A stretch of 38,572 bases of DNA. Source: Herbinix sp. (GTDB taxonomy: Bacteria > Bacillota > Clostridia > Lachnospirales > Lachnospiraceae). Both the position numbers and the translations under genes were made by a program. The stretch is taken from assembly GCA_028691795.1 (NCBI GenBank), contig JAQUYQ010000008.1, forward strand, positions 1-38,572, in the 5' to 3' direction. The notes under the pieces are model-generated. The model searched no databases and was not told where the DNA came from. It worked only from the letters and a program-made list of their open reading frames with translations. Shown here piece after piece: positions 24,635-32,916 of the stretch (within the stretch, counting starts at the first letter, position 1; every line of letters begins with the position of its first letter).

Positions 24635-26161
24635 TTATTTAAGGCTTGATATATCCAATTGCATCTGTTTTTCAAAAAATGGTAAAATGCGGTCGATGAT
24701 GACTTGAATACCACCTTCATTATTCACTTCTATATTCAGAGGCATCAAAGGATCATGCAAGGACATTCGAAGCAGTAACCATCCACTGGCCTGTGAATCA
24801 TTGAATGAAATACGAATTCCTTCATAATTATTTGGAACCAGAATTAAATCACTATGTTCCACCGCATAAGCTTCAAATTCCTTCAAAACATTTGTACCAT
24901 ATGCTTTAAAATTTTCATCCTTTATTTTCAATCGAAATTCCTTACTTTCCAAGGGTTCCTTAAGTGCTTCAACCATTGTTTCGATTGACTTTCCTTGCGT
25001 CTTGCATTTGGCTGCTTCGACTAAAACCTTAACACTTAGATAAGCACCATCATCCAGGAAATAGTTTTCTTTGAAGGCACAGTGTCCGGAGGTCTCAATT
25101 GCTACATGCGTTTCAATACCCTCATTATTTAGACGAATTGCTTCATTGATAACATTTTTATACCCTCTTTTAAAACGATGATGCTTCATAGCAAGAGACT
25201 CTTCTATGTATTGTGTAAGTTGGTCGGAAGTTACAGAGTCCGTTACGATTGTTGTATTGGGATGTTCCTTCGCTGTAATGGCGGTTGTGAGACCGATTAG
25301 TAAATTACGGTTAATTTCTTGACCATTCGAGAATACAACACCTGCACGATCCACATCCGTATCAAAAATAATTCCAAGATCAGCTTTGTTATCCAGAGTG
25401 GCTTTTTGAATAGATTCCATCGCTTTTTTATCTTCGGGATTCGGAATATGATTAGGAAAGCTTCCATCCGGTTCTAAAAATTGACTACCTGATATATCTG
25501 CTCCTAAGGGAAGCAGTACCTGTTCAGCAAAGAATCCTCCGGCACCATTTCCTGCGTCCAAGACAACCTTAAGTCCCTTTAATGGTTGTTCGTACTCCTT
25601 GCTGTTGACTTCTTGTTTTATTTTCTCTCTCAAAAATCTACTGTAATATTCAATTAAATTTAATTGTTTAACTTCATTTTTTTGAATTTTATTAGAAAAA
25701 TTAACGGATGGAGCTTTTGTCAAGATTTCCTTGATATCTATGCTATTAAGACCACCATTTTTATCGAAAAACTTCAGACCATTTCTGTTAAAAGGTAAAT
25801 GACTTGCTGTAATCATTATGGAACCATCAAAACGTATATCCTCAAATATAGTTCCCATAAACATAGCCGGTGTTGATGCTAAACCACAATCATAAACCTG
25901 ACAGCCAGCAATGAGCAGTCCATCGATAACTCCATTTTTAAGACTGATACCTGATAGTCTTGAGTCATGACCAACGCCTATTTTAATCTCCGTAATTGTT
26001 TTGTTAGATTTCTCAGCCAGTATAACAGCAAAAGCCCAAGCTATACTTTTTACAATTTCAGGTGTCAAATTAACATCTTCTCCATATACCCCATCAATAG
26101 CAATCCCTCTTACATCGCTCCCATTTTGTAACTTCAAAAATGAATCTTTTGGTTCTGACAT
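24635..26161 (-). CDS. Phosphoglucomutase/phosphomannomutase family protein
   Basis: 508 residues of the alpha-D-phosphohexomutase family, which interconverts hexose 1- and 6-phosphates for cell-wall and glycan precursors. The active-site serine lies in TASHLPFNRNG (Ser120; the usual form is TASHNP). The metal loop is DTDVDRAG (267-274). The sugar-binding ETSGHCAFKENYFLDDGAY and a C-terminal phosphate-binding region (NNYEGIRISF, SGWLLLRMS) follow. All four domains are present. AAGGAG lies eight bases before the ATG at 26161. Whether it prefers glucose or mannose phosphates is not clear, and the Leu in place of Asn is unusual. Confidence 0.88.
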   Translation of the reverse strand: MSEPKDSFLKLQNGSDVRGIAIDGVYGEDVNLTPEIVKSIAWAFAVILAEKSNKTITEIKIGVGHDSRLSGISLKNGVIDGLLIAGCQVYDCGLASTPAMFMGTIFEDIRFDGSIMITASHLPFNRNGLKFFDKNGGLNSIDIKEILTKAPSVNFSNKIQKNEVKQLNLIEYYSRFLREKIKQEVNSKEYEQPLKGLKVVLDAGNGAGGFFAEQVLLPLGADISGSQFLEPDGSFPNHIPNPEDKKAMESIQKATLDNKADLGIIFDTDVDRAGVVFSNGQEINRNLLIGLTTAITAKEHPNTTIVTDSVTSDQLTQYIEESLAMKHHRFKRGYKNVINEAIRLNNEGIETHVAIETSGHCAFKENYFLDDGAYLSVKVLVEAAKCKTQGKSIETMVEALKEPLESKEFRLKIKDENFKAYGTNVLKEFEAYAVEHSDLILVPNNYEGIRISFNDSQASGWLLLRMSLHDPLMPLNIEVNNEGGIQVIIDRILPFFEKQMQLDISSLK

Positions 26162-26323
26162 AATATTTACTCCTTTATGCTGTGTATATTACTAGATTAA
26201 ACTCTCTGCTTACTATATCACAGATAATAGGTTATTATCAACTTCTTTTCAATTTATATCAACTTTTGATGTCATTGCAATGCTACTTGTATAAATACTG
26301 CGAAACAGCACTGATTTTCTGCT

Positions 26324-26680
26324 CTATTTTTCTTTCTCTTTTGCCAGATTTACCCCTACTCTATATTTTACAATTGCACTGATCAATTCGTATGGAATAG
26401 GTTGTCCAATAGGAAATTGTACGGAACCTTTTCCCCCTTTATATTTTGATAATTCTTCTTGAAATGCCGTAATGCCATCTGGTGCCGGATAAAATCCAAT
26501 GTGGTTTTTGAACGCTGCAAAATGAACCAGATTACCGTATAGATAAAAGGTAGGCATTTGATAACTAATTTTTTCTGTCGCTTCTGGTGCAGCTTCATGA
26601 ATCACTTTTCGTATATTTTTAAGAATTTCTTGAACTTCAGGATTAAATTCTCCAATATATTCATCAATTGTATTTGGCAT
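26324..26680 (-). CDS. DUF1801 (YdhG-like) protein
   Basis: 118 residues: NTIDEYIGEFNPEVQEIL, IHEAAPEATEKISYQMPTF, FAAFKNHIGFYP and the GSVQFP.GQPIP ending are typical of the DUF1801/YdhG family, related to the frataxin-like iron chaperone proposed in Bacillus. Function here is unproven. The ATG at 26680 is chosen because GGAGG (26686-26690) precedes it. Reading further upstream would translate the TGCC-GGCA hairpin element. Confidence 0.85.
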   Translation of the reverse strand: MPNTIDEYIGEFNPEVQEILKNIRKVIHEAAPEATEKISYQMPTFYLYGNLVHFAAFKNHIGFYPAPDGITAFQEELSKYKGGKGSVQFPIGQPIPYELISAIVKYRVGVNLAKEKEK

Positions 26681-26685
26681 AATAA

Positions 26686-26706
26686 CCTCCATTCTGCCAT
26701 AAGGCA
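26686..26706 (-). repeat. Hairpin-AATGGAGG element before the DUF1801 gene
   Basis: Minus strand: TGCC-TTAT-GGCA (26695-26706), then GAATGGAGG, then TTATT and the ATG at 26680. One of the clearest copies of the recurring element. Confidence 0.75.
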
Positions 26707-26722
26707 ACTCAAAAACTTAGCG

Positions 26723-26773
26723 AAAAGCACGTGAGTGCTTTTTGCCGGTTGAAAAAAGCTTTTCTTTTCAACC
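26723..26773 (-). terminator. Two hairpins after the tRNA-dihydrouridine synthase gene
   Basis: AAAAGCAC-GTGA-GTGCTTTT (26723-26742) and GGTTGAAAA...TTTTCAACC (26747-26773). The pair lies between the dus stop and the DUF1801 gene leader; at least one is likely a terminator. Confidence 0.6.
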
Positions 26774-26792
26774 TATTATCTCCCATCATGAT

Positions 26793-27761
26793 TTATTTAA
26801 TAAAATTATTATTGATATCCAAGTTAGCTAAAATATCTTGTTCTCTGAATAAACTGGCAACAGCTTTCTCATAATCACAACAATGTTCTGATTTTTTAAT
26901 TTTCTTAGCATATTTCGCATTATCAGAAAACACGAAAATCATATAAAACCATAATTCTTTCATACGAAATAGGATATTTCTATCTCCAAAGAGTATCTTT
27001 TTATAATCCTCGTAGATCTTATCATGAAATTCCTTTAGTAATTCTTTATCAAGTTTGATATTATTTGTTAAACCGCCGATCAGTCCTGGATTGGCTAGTA
27101 CCCCCCTGCCTAACATTAAAGTATCTACGTCGGGGAAATCAGCGCGAAACTTCGCATAATCTTTGACGGTGAAAATGTCACCGTTGTAACAAACACGATT
27201 TTTACTCAAACTCAAGGCATCCTTAAAAATCACCAGATTCGGCTTGTTTTTATAAAAATCTTTTTGGATCCTTGGATGGATGATAAGCTCCTCTATCGGA
27301 TACTTGTTAAATATTTCGATTAAATCATAAAATTCTTCCGGCTCGTCTTTACCGATTCTGGTTTTTATTGATATCTTAGTTACGGCTTCAGAAAAAATTT
27401 CGTCTAAAAACGTGTCGAGTTCTTCTTTTTTCGAAAGAAATCCGGAGCCTTTGTTTTTTGAAACTACCGTTCCAGAAGGACATCCCAAATTTAAATTGAT
27501 TTCATTATATCCTAGCTGCTTTATTTTCTTTGAAGAATTAATAAAATCTACTGAATTATTGGTTAGTAATTGTGGAATTACAACTAATCCTTGGTTGTTT
27601 TCAGGTAAAATATCATTTAGATCTCGCGATCTAAAATTTCCGCTTTGATTTGCAACAATAAAAGGTGAAAAGTATTTATCTATATTATTGAAAAAAGCAT
27701 TATGGGCATTTCTATAAATGTACCCCGTTAATCCTTCCATTGGTGCGAAATAAAAATTCAT
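26793..27761 (-). CDS. tRNA-dihydrouridine synthase
   Basis: 322 residues. An FMN enzyme that reduces uridines in the tRNA D-loop. The N-terminal FAPMEGLTGYIYR, PQLLTNN, NLNLGCPSGTV (catalytic Cys94), KTRIG, and LMLGRGVLANPGL motifs follow the Dus TIM barrel order. The C-terminal helical domain has the family's small size. AAAGGAG lies 11 bases before the ATG, a rather long spacing. The Dus subgroup cannot be assigned. Separate from the upstream alcohol dehydrogenase by a hairpin. Confidence 0.92.
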   Translation of the reverse strand: MNFYFAPMEGLTGYIYRNAHNAFFNNIDKYFSPFIVANQSGNFRSRDLNDILPENNQGLVVIPQLLTNNSVDFINSSKKIKQLGYNEINLNLGCPSGTVVSKNKGSGFLSKKEELDTFLDEIFSEAVTKISIKTRIGKDEPEEFYDLIEIFNKYPIEELIIHPRIQKDFYKNKPNLVIFKDALSLSKNRVCYNGDIFTVKDYAKFRADFPDVDTLMLGRGVLANPGLIGGLTNNIKLDKELLKEFHDKIYEDYKKILFGDRNILFRMKELWFYMIFVFSDNAKYAKKIKKSEHCCDYEKAVASLFREQDILANLDINNNFIK

Positions 27762-27814
27762 CTATGTAATAGCTCCTTTTTTTGATATTATAGCATGAAC
27801 TTCGTTAATGATAA

Positions 27815-27858
27815 ATGCTGGATAAAATAACGGGCAACCCCGACTTCTTATCCAGCAT
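27815..27858 (-). terminator. Hairpin after the alcohol dehydrogenase gene
   Basis: ATGCTGGATAA (27815-27825) and TTATCCAGCAT (27848-27858) are perfectly complementary. An internal CGGG/CCCG-like pair may form a second small stem. Its position fits a terminator, but no T run follows. Confidence 0.5.
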
Positions 27859-27948
27859 GTAATTTCGATTACAAGCCCTCCGATGAACATTAAAAATATA
27901 AATGTTACTTTTCTTATTGTCAATAGCCCAATTTAACTTAACATTTCT

Positions 27949-29124
27949 TTATAACATTAATCGATAAATATTAGCAACGTCATTTTCATTCAATTTAACA
28001 AAACCACCGAAAGTTCCTTTACGTACATCCCCATAACATGCAGTATGTGCCATTTTTTCTATGTCTTCTTCTTTTGCTCCAAGTTCAGTAAAGTTTGATG
28101 GCATACCGATTGATTTAAAGAATTGTTTAAGTGCTGCAATTCCGGCTTTTGCAGTATTTTCAGGATGTGCAAAATCCATCTGGCAACCCCATACGCGGAC
28201 AGCTAGCTGTGCAAATCGATTCATATCATGTTTCATGTTGTACGTCATCCATGCAGGAAATACAACTGCCAGCCCAGCACCATGTGCGCAATCATAGAGT
28301 GCAGAAAGCTCATGTTCAATATCATGGCTTGCCCAATCCTGTGTCCTGCCAACTCCGCAGGAATCATTATGCGCCATCATACCTGCCCACATAATATTAG
28401 CTTGAGCTTGATAGTTATCATGATTCTGTATTACGCGGGGCGCCTCATGAATCATAGCCAGCAATAAGCCTTCAATCATTCTGTCCGTCACTTCAACTTC
28501 TTGCGTTGTGGTAAAATAACGTTCGAATAAATGTGCCATTATATCTGTTATTCCACATGCTATTTGAAAAGTTGATAAGGTCTGTGTTAAAGCTGGATTT
28601 AAAATTGAAAATGCCGGGCGAAGAGCCTCACCAGATGCTCCGCGTTTATACATCCCATTTTCATTTGTGATTACAGAATCAGGAGAACCTTCACTACCCG
28701 CTGCTGAAATTGTAAGAATCGTTCCTATCGGCAATGCTTTTGTTATGTCTTTTCCTTGATAATAGTCCCAAAAATCACCCTCATAAACAACACCTGCAGC
28801 AATTGCTTTGGCAGAATCTATTGTACTTCCTCCACCAACTGCAAGTACAAAATCTACTTGCTCTTTTCGGCATAAATCAATCCCTTCATAGACAAGTCCG
28901 CTTCTAGGATTTGGTTTAACTCCACCAAGTTCGACGTATTCAATTCCTTCTTCTTTGAGGGAAGCTTTTACCCTATCAAGAAGCCCAGAACGTACTATTG
29001 AGCCTCCGCCATAATGTATCAGAACTTTACTTCCGCCAAAACGTCTTACATATTTGCCAGTTTTATTTTCTTCTTCCTTACCAAAAACAAAATAAGTAGG
29101 GCTATAAAATGCGAAATTTTCCAT
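27949..29124 (-). CDS. Iron-containing alcohol dehydrogenase (butanol-dehydrogenase-like)
   Basis: 391 residues, group III (iron-dependent) alcohol dehydrogenase, reducing aldehydes to alcohols with NAD(P)H in fermentation. NAD(P) motif GGGSTIDSAKAIA lies near residue 97. The metal site includes Asp and His of DIMAHLFERYF and the two His of HDIEHELSALYDCAHGAGLAVVFP. Length and order match the YugJ/BdhA/YqhD branch. A purine-rich GAGAAGG stands before the ATG. Monocistronic by spacing; a large inverted repeat lies upstream. Confidence 0.93.
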   Translation of the reverse strand: MENFAFYSPTYFVFGKEEENKTGKYVRRFGGSKVLIHYGGGSIVRSGLLDRVKASLKEEGIEYVELGGVKPNPRSGLVYEGIDLCRKEQVDFVLAVGGGSTIDSAKAIAAGVVYEGDFWDYYQGKDITKALPIGTILTISAAGSEGSPDSVITNENGMYKRGASGEALRPAFSILNPALTQTLSTFQIACGITDIMAHLFERYFTTTQEVEVTDRMIEGLLLAMIHEAPRVIQNHDNYQAQANIMWAGMMAHNDSCGVGRTQDWASHDIEHELSALYDCAHGAGLAVVFPAWMTYNMKHDMNRFAQLAVRVWGCQMDFAHPENTAKAGIAALKQFFKSIGMPSNFTELGAKEEDIEKMAHTACYGDVRKGTFGGFVKLNENDVANIYRLML

Positions 29125-29194
29125 ATATTTTCCTTCTCTCTCTATATATTCTAATAGATATCATTATAAAGTTTTAAAATAAATATTACAAGAA

Positions 29195-29229
29195 GGCACA
29201 TTATTGTTCTATAGGAACATAAATGTGCC
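29195..29229. promoter_or_regulatory. 35-base inverted repeat upstream of the alcohol dehydrogenase gene
   Basis: GGCACATTATTGTTC, TATAG, GAACATAAATGTGCC: arms of 15 bases with only two mismatches. It lies about 70 bases before the dehydrogenase start and 144 bases after the L,D-transpeptidase stop, so it may be an operator or a terminator. Confidence 0.55.
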
Positions 29230-29372
29230 CAATCAGTCGTCACAATGGCACTGTCTATTAATAAATCAAGTCTATCACCAATATTTTCTGACTCCATTCA
29301 CACATTAATTCTAATATCGATTACAGTGATAATAGATACATACTATCATTTTATTAAATTTTTTTACAACTT

Positions 29373-30812
29373 CTACTCTTCATAACTAATAATAGGAATT
29401 CCCTCTTCTATATTCTCAAAAACAATTTTAGCTAAATATAATGGTGCATTTACGCATCCATGGGTTCCTCTTCTTTTATATATCTCTCCACCAAAAGAAG
29501 ATCTCCAGCTAGCATCATGTAGTCCTATATTTCCATAAAAAGGCATCCAATAAGATACTTTAACTTCATAACCCCGTCCCGATAAGGTTTCACCTTTTCG
29601 TTTATAGTTAAGCATATAAGTTCCAACTACAGTAGCATTCCCTTTATTGGGATTCCCGGTTACTACAAAACCTTGTGTTATAAGCTTTCCCTCTTTATAA
29701 AACCATAGATACTGTCTTGTTATATTAATTTCTACATAGGTATTGCCTATATCATTTTTATCCCTATATAAAGCTTTTTGAGCATATATCGGTTCTTTTT
29801 CAATGACTTCACCACGGTTAATATTTTCTAATAATGCTTTCGTTTCAGCGTCCTGATTGATTTTCCACCCATAGAGTCCACCTTTAACTTCTACTATTTT
29901 ACCTGTTGATGTTTTAAATTTTCTTGTTATTCCAACCGTATCATATTTTTTTCTCAAACCTTTTACATATTTTACAACTGCTGTTTTACTTATTACCACT
30001 TCTAAATTTTCATCAACAATTAGCCATTCATTTATTATATTTCCATCTAATAATTCAATTTCACTACCGAATTTATAAATGATTTTAGTTGATACATACT
30101 TATTTAGTAATTTCATAGTTTTAAGTGATTTATCGGTTTTTAAGGTGTACTTCGGATTTTCGTAACATAGTTTATCATCTAAATCTAGTCTTTTAATCCC
30201 TTTTACGATATTTATTTTTATTGCTGCCAATAATTTATCTTTTATTATTTTATTCCCATTTATTTCTTTAATCATTTCATAGTAGCCATTTGAATACCTA
30301 AATTCAACATTTTTTGGTTCAATAATATCCCTATTTAAACAATCTAATTCATTTATCTTATCTCTTAAATAATCTTTATTATATACATACAAATCATTTA
30401 CATAATACTTTTGACTTTTGAAGAATGAACTTATCCATTTAAATGAATTTTGAATATTATAAATATTTTTAATACTGTTATTTTGATTGTATTGCATTCC
30501 AATATTCTGCCTAGTTATTATTTCTATTTGACCGTCTTTTTCGATTAACTGCAGCTCATAGCTTTTAATATAACTTTTTATTATATGCTCTGCATCTTTA
30601 TGTGCTTTTAATGAGAGATTAACTCCATTAATAACTGTATTAAAATAGAAATGATTGGCAAAGTATAATGAACCAAGTAAATATATAAGTATCAAGGAAG
30701 CCGTTAAAATAATAATTTTTTCTATAATTTCACTTTTAAATAATTTTTTTATACTAATATTTTTTATACTAATACTATTCATACTAATACTTTTTATATT
30801 AATATTTTTCAT
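29373..30812 (-). CDS. Membrane-anchored L,D-transpeptidase (YkuD) with PG-binding domains
   Basis: 479 residues. A short N-terminal tail of repeated five-residue units (MKNIN IKSIS MNSIS IKNIS), a transmembrane helix at about 34-52 (IIILTASLILIYLLGSLYF), then about 250 residues like the PG_binding_4-type modules of Firmicute L,D-transpeptidases. The C-terminal YkuD domain ends with IGLHDASW and RRGTHGCVNAP, where Cys453 is the nucleophile. It should cross-link peptidoglycan stems (3-3 bonds) or attach proteins outside the membrane. GGAAGG precedes the ATG with a long spacer. A downstream in-frame ATG at residue 11 is possible. Confidence 0.9.
   Translation of the reverse strand: MKNINIKSISMNSISIKNISIKKLFKSEIIEKIIILTASLILIYLLGSLYFANHFYFNTVINGVNLSLKAHKDAEHIIKSYIKSYELQLIEKDGQIEIITRQNIGMQYNQNNSIKNIYNIQNSFKWISSFFKSQKYYVNDLYVYNKDYLRDKINELDCLNRDIIEPKNVEFRYSNGYYEMIKEINGNKIIKDKLLAAIKINIVKGIKRLDLDDKLCYENPKYTLKTDKSLKTMKLLNKYVSTKIIYKFGSEIELLDGNIINEWLIVDENLEVVISKTAVVKYVKGLRKKYDTVGITRKFKTSTGKIVEVKGGLYGWKINQDAETKALLENINRGEVIEKEPIYAQKALYRDKNDIGNTYVEINITRQYLWFYKEGKLITQGFVVTGNPNKGNATVVGTYMLNYKRKGETLSGRGYEVKVSYWMPFYGNIGLHDASWRSSFGGEIYKRRGTHGCVNAPLYLAKIVFENIEEGIPIISYEE
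30745..30812 (-). repeat. 15-base near-tandem repeats at the 5' end of the transpeptidase gene
   Basis: The first five codon blocks are imperfect 15-base repeats of the type ATTAGTATAAAAAAT, each coding a five-residue unit (Lys/Asn-Ser-Ile-Ser-Ile). All are in frame. Confidence 0.8.
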
Positions 30813-31076
30813 ACAATATTTAACCTTCCATCATAAATACGCCTTATTTATGCGCAATAACTAGTTTATCATATGATGGTATTTTAGATTTTAAAACCTA
30901 ATATATTGACAGTAATTTTTGGTAGAGATGTTTTTTTAGTCATCACACGAATCTCTGTTCTAAATAGGAAGGTAATCATTATTGTTTACATTCTTTATAA
31001 GAATATTGGTGAGCAGTCCGAGTTGAACATGCTGTATTTTGTGTTTCCAGATATTGATTATATCTAATTTTGGGAC

Positions 31077-31253
31077 TTAATAGTTGATGATAGAATATTC
31101 GAACAACTCATATTTTAATCTTATACCTTCTATAATTTCAGAAGGTAATAAGGCACGTGCCACCAGCTTTAAGTCATTTTCCTGTATATCAGTTCTTCTA
31201 AGATGTGCATAATCACCATCAATTCTTTCTATTATGTATTCCCAAGTTTCCAT
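31077..31253 (-). CDS. Small DUF3006-like protein
   Basis: 58 residues: METWEYIIERIDGDYAHLRR, then VARALLPSEIIEGIRLKYEL. The pattern of a first strand with I(I/V)ERI(D/E)GDYA and then LLP.E..EG recalls DUF3006, small beta-rich proteins common in Firmicutes whose function is unknown. GGAGG stands four bases before the ATG at 31253. A longer frame from 31343 would read through the hairpin element and is rejected. Confidence 0.7.
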   Translation of the reverse strand: METWEYIIERIDGDYAHLRRTDIQENDLKLVARALLPSEIIEGIRLKYELFEYSIINY

Positions 31254-31256
31254 ACT

Positions 31257-31281
31257 TCCTCCATTCTGCCATTTTTTTCGG
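31257..31281 (-). repeat. Hairpin-AATGGAGG element before the DUF3006-like gene
   Basis: Minus strand: GCC, nine A-rich bases, GGCA, then GAATGGAGG and AAGT before the ATG at 31253. Looser loop than in the other copies. Confidence 0.5.
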
Positions 31282-31346
31282 CGTTTTGATGTATGTACTC
31301 TTAATATACCGTAGCTATACGATGTTTGCAAGTATTCTTGCATAGC

Positions 31347-31382
31347 AAAAAACCTTACTCCACCAATAATAGCAGAGTAAGG
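31347..31382 (-). terminator. Terminator of the aspS-gatCAB operon
   Basis: CCTTACTC (31353-31360) and GAGTAAGG (31375-31382) form a perfect 8-base stem, followed leftward by a six-T run (31347-31352). It lies about 120 bases after gatB. Confidence 0.85.
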
Positions 31383-31503
31383 ATTTCCAAAATCTCTCTA
31401 TAAAATACTTTTCTAAATAAATCACTGCAAACGCCTTATATAAATTGTAGCAAAAGAATCAAAGAAATTTATAATGCCATAAGCATCCGTAAGAAACCAA
31501 TAT

Positions 31504-32916
31504 TTAACTCAACAATTCACGGATAATGGATTCGGCTTTTTTCGTATCCGCTTTTCCTTTCGATTGCTTCATGATATGGCCAAACATAACGTTGATTGCT
31601 TTGTCTTTACCAGCCATGATATCCGCAACAGCCTTCGGATTGGCATCAATTGCTTCTTGGCACCATTTTGTTAAATCATCATCCGAAATACCTGCCAAAT
31701 CTTCTTTCTTGATTAAATCGCCTGCAGACTTTCCGCTCTCTAACATCTGTTGCAAGGTACTCTGTGCCATCTTAAAATTGACTGTCTTCTCATCCAGCAG
31801 TTTTACCAGTTCCCCAAATTGTTTTGCAGAAATCAGAACACTGAACAGTTCCTTATCTTCCTCTGTATTCATATTGGAATAAATCGTACCAGTGATCAGG
31901 TTAGAAGCGTTTTTAACACTTGCGCCCTCTGCCAATGCACCTTCAAAAAATTCCGCAACACGTCTGTATTTGAACATCTGTCTTGCAGTTGTTTCCGGCA
32001 ACTCAAGCTCATTAACATATCTTGTTAACTTATCAAATGGTAACTCTGGAAGTGAACTCTTAATTTCATCTACCTTCTCCTGTGCAATTTGGAAACGAAT
32101 AATATCCGGATCCGGGAAATAACGGTAGTCATCTGAATTTTCCTTCTCACGCATCGGGGATATCATATCAGATACATCATCATAACGCATGGTCTGCTGA
32201 ATGATACTTCCTCCAGCCTCTAGAATATCCGTCTGTCTCTCCACCTCGGCATACATTGCCTTCTGGATGAAGTTGAGCGAGTTAATATTCTTTGTCTCGG
32301 TTCTGGTACCGAACTCTTTCGTACCCACTTCACGTAACGATACATTAACGTCACAACGCATAGAGCCTTCCTGCATCTTACAATCGGAAATTCCTACATA
32401 ACGCATAATCAGCTGCAGCTTTTCTGCGTACTCTTTTGCTTCTTCCGGAGATGAGATATCCGGCTCGGATACAATCTCAATCAGCGGAACGCCTCCACGG
32501 TTATAATCAACATAGGTGTAACCATTTTCATGAACCAGCTTACCGGCATCCTCTTCGATATGAATACGGGTGATACCAATTCGCTTTCCACTCTCCAGTT
32601 CGATATAGCCATGCTCACAAAGCGGCTCATCGTACTGGGAAATCTGATATGCCTTAGGTAAATCCGGATAAACGTAATTCTTTCTGTCCATATGGGAAAT
32701 GTTATTAATCTTACAATGTACTGCAAGACCTGCTCTTACTGCGTATTCAACAACTTTTTTATTCAAAATCGGCAGAGAACCCGGTTGACCTGTGCAGACC
32801 GGACAACAATGAGTATTCGGATCTCCTCCGAAAGCAGTTGTACAGTTACAGAATATCTTTGTATTGGTTGCCAGCTCAATATGAGTTTCAATACCACAGA
32901 CTAATTCATATCTCAT
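31504..32916 (-). CDS. gatB: Aspartyl/glutamyl-tRNA(Asn/Gln) amidotransferase subunit B
   Basis: 470 residues. The tRNA-binding and kinase-like subunit of GatCAB, which phosphorylates and amidates Asp-tRNA(Asn) or Glu-tRNA(Gln). The N-terminus YELVCGIETHIELATNTKIFC, then HMDRKNYVYPDLPKAYQIS, NRGGVPLIEIVSEPDI and YRYFPDPD are classical GatB signatures. A C-terminal GatB/YqeY tail domain begins near residue 320. It overlaps the gatA stop by four bases (ATGA), showing translational coupling. GGAGG lies a short distance upstream. Confidence 0.97.
   Translation of the reverse strand: MRYELVCGIETHIELATNTKIFCNCTTAFGGDPNTHCCPVCTGQPGSLPILNKKVVEYAVRAGLAVHCKINNISHMDRKNYVYPDLPKAYQISQYDEPLCEHGYIELESGKRIGITRIHIEEDAGKLVHENGYTYVDYNRGGVPLIEIVSEPDISSPEEAKEYAEKLQLIMRYVGISDCKMQEGSMRCDVNVSLREVGTKEFGTRTETKNINSLNFIQKAMYAEVERQTDILEAGGSIIQQTMRYDDVSDMISPMREKENSDDYRYFPDPDIIRFQIAQEKVDEIKSSLPELPFDKLTRYVNELELPETTARQMFKYRRVAEFFEGALAEGASVKNASNLITGTIYSNMNTEEDKELFSVLISAKQFGELVKLLDEKTVNFKMAQSTLQQMLESGKSAGDLIKKEDLAGISDDDLTKWCQEAIDANPKAVADIMAGKDKAINVMFGHIMKQSKGKADTKKAESIIRELLS

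Noticed and set aside
27829-27845. GGGCAACCCC segment resembling part of a c-di-GMP (GEMM) riboswitch
   Set aside because: The flanking conserved GEMM sequences are absent and it lies inside a simple hairpin after a gene.
31254-31343. 30-residue N-terminal extension of the DUF3006-like protein
   Set aside because: It reads through the hairpin element; GGAGG directly precedes the ATG at 31253.
31526-32401. Several plus-strand frames opposite gatB
   Set aside because: They are shadows of a well-conserved gatB frame and have no start signals.
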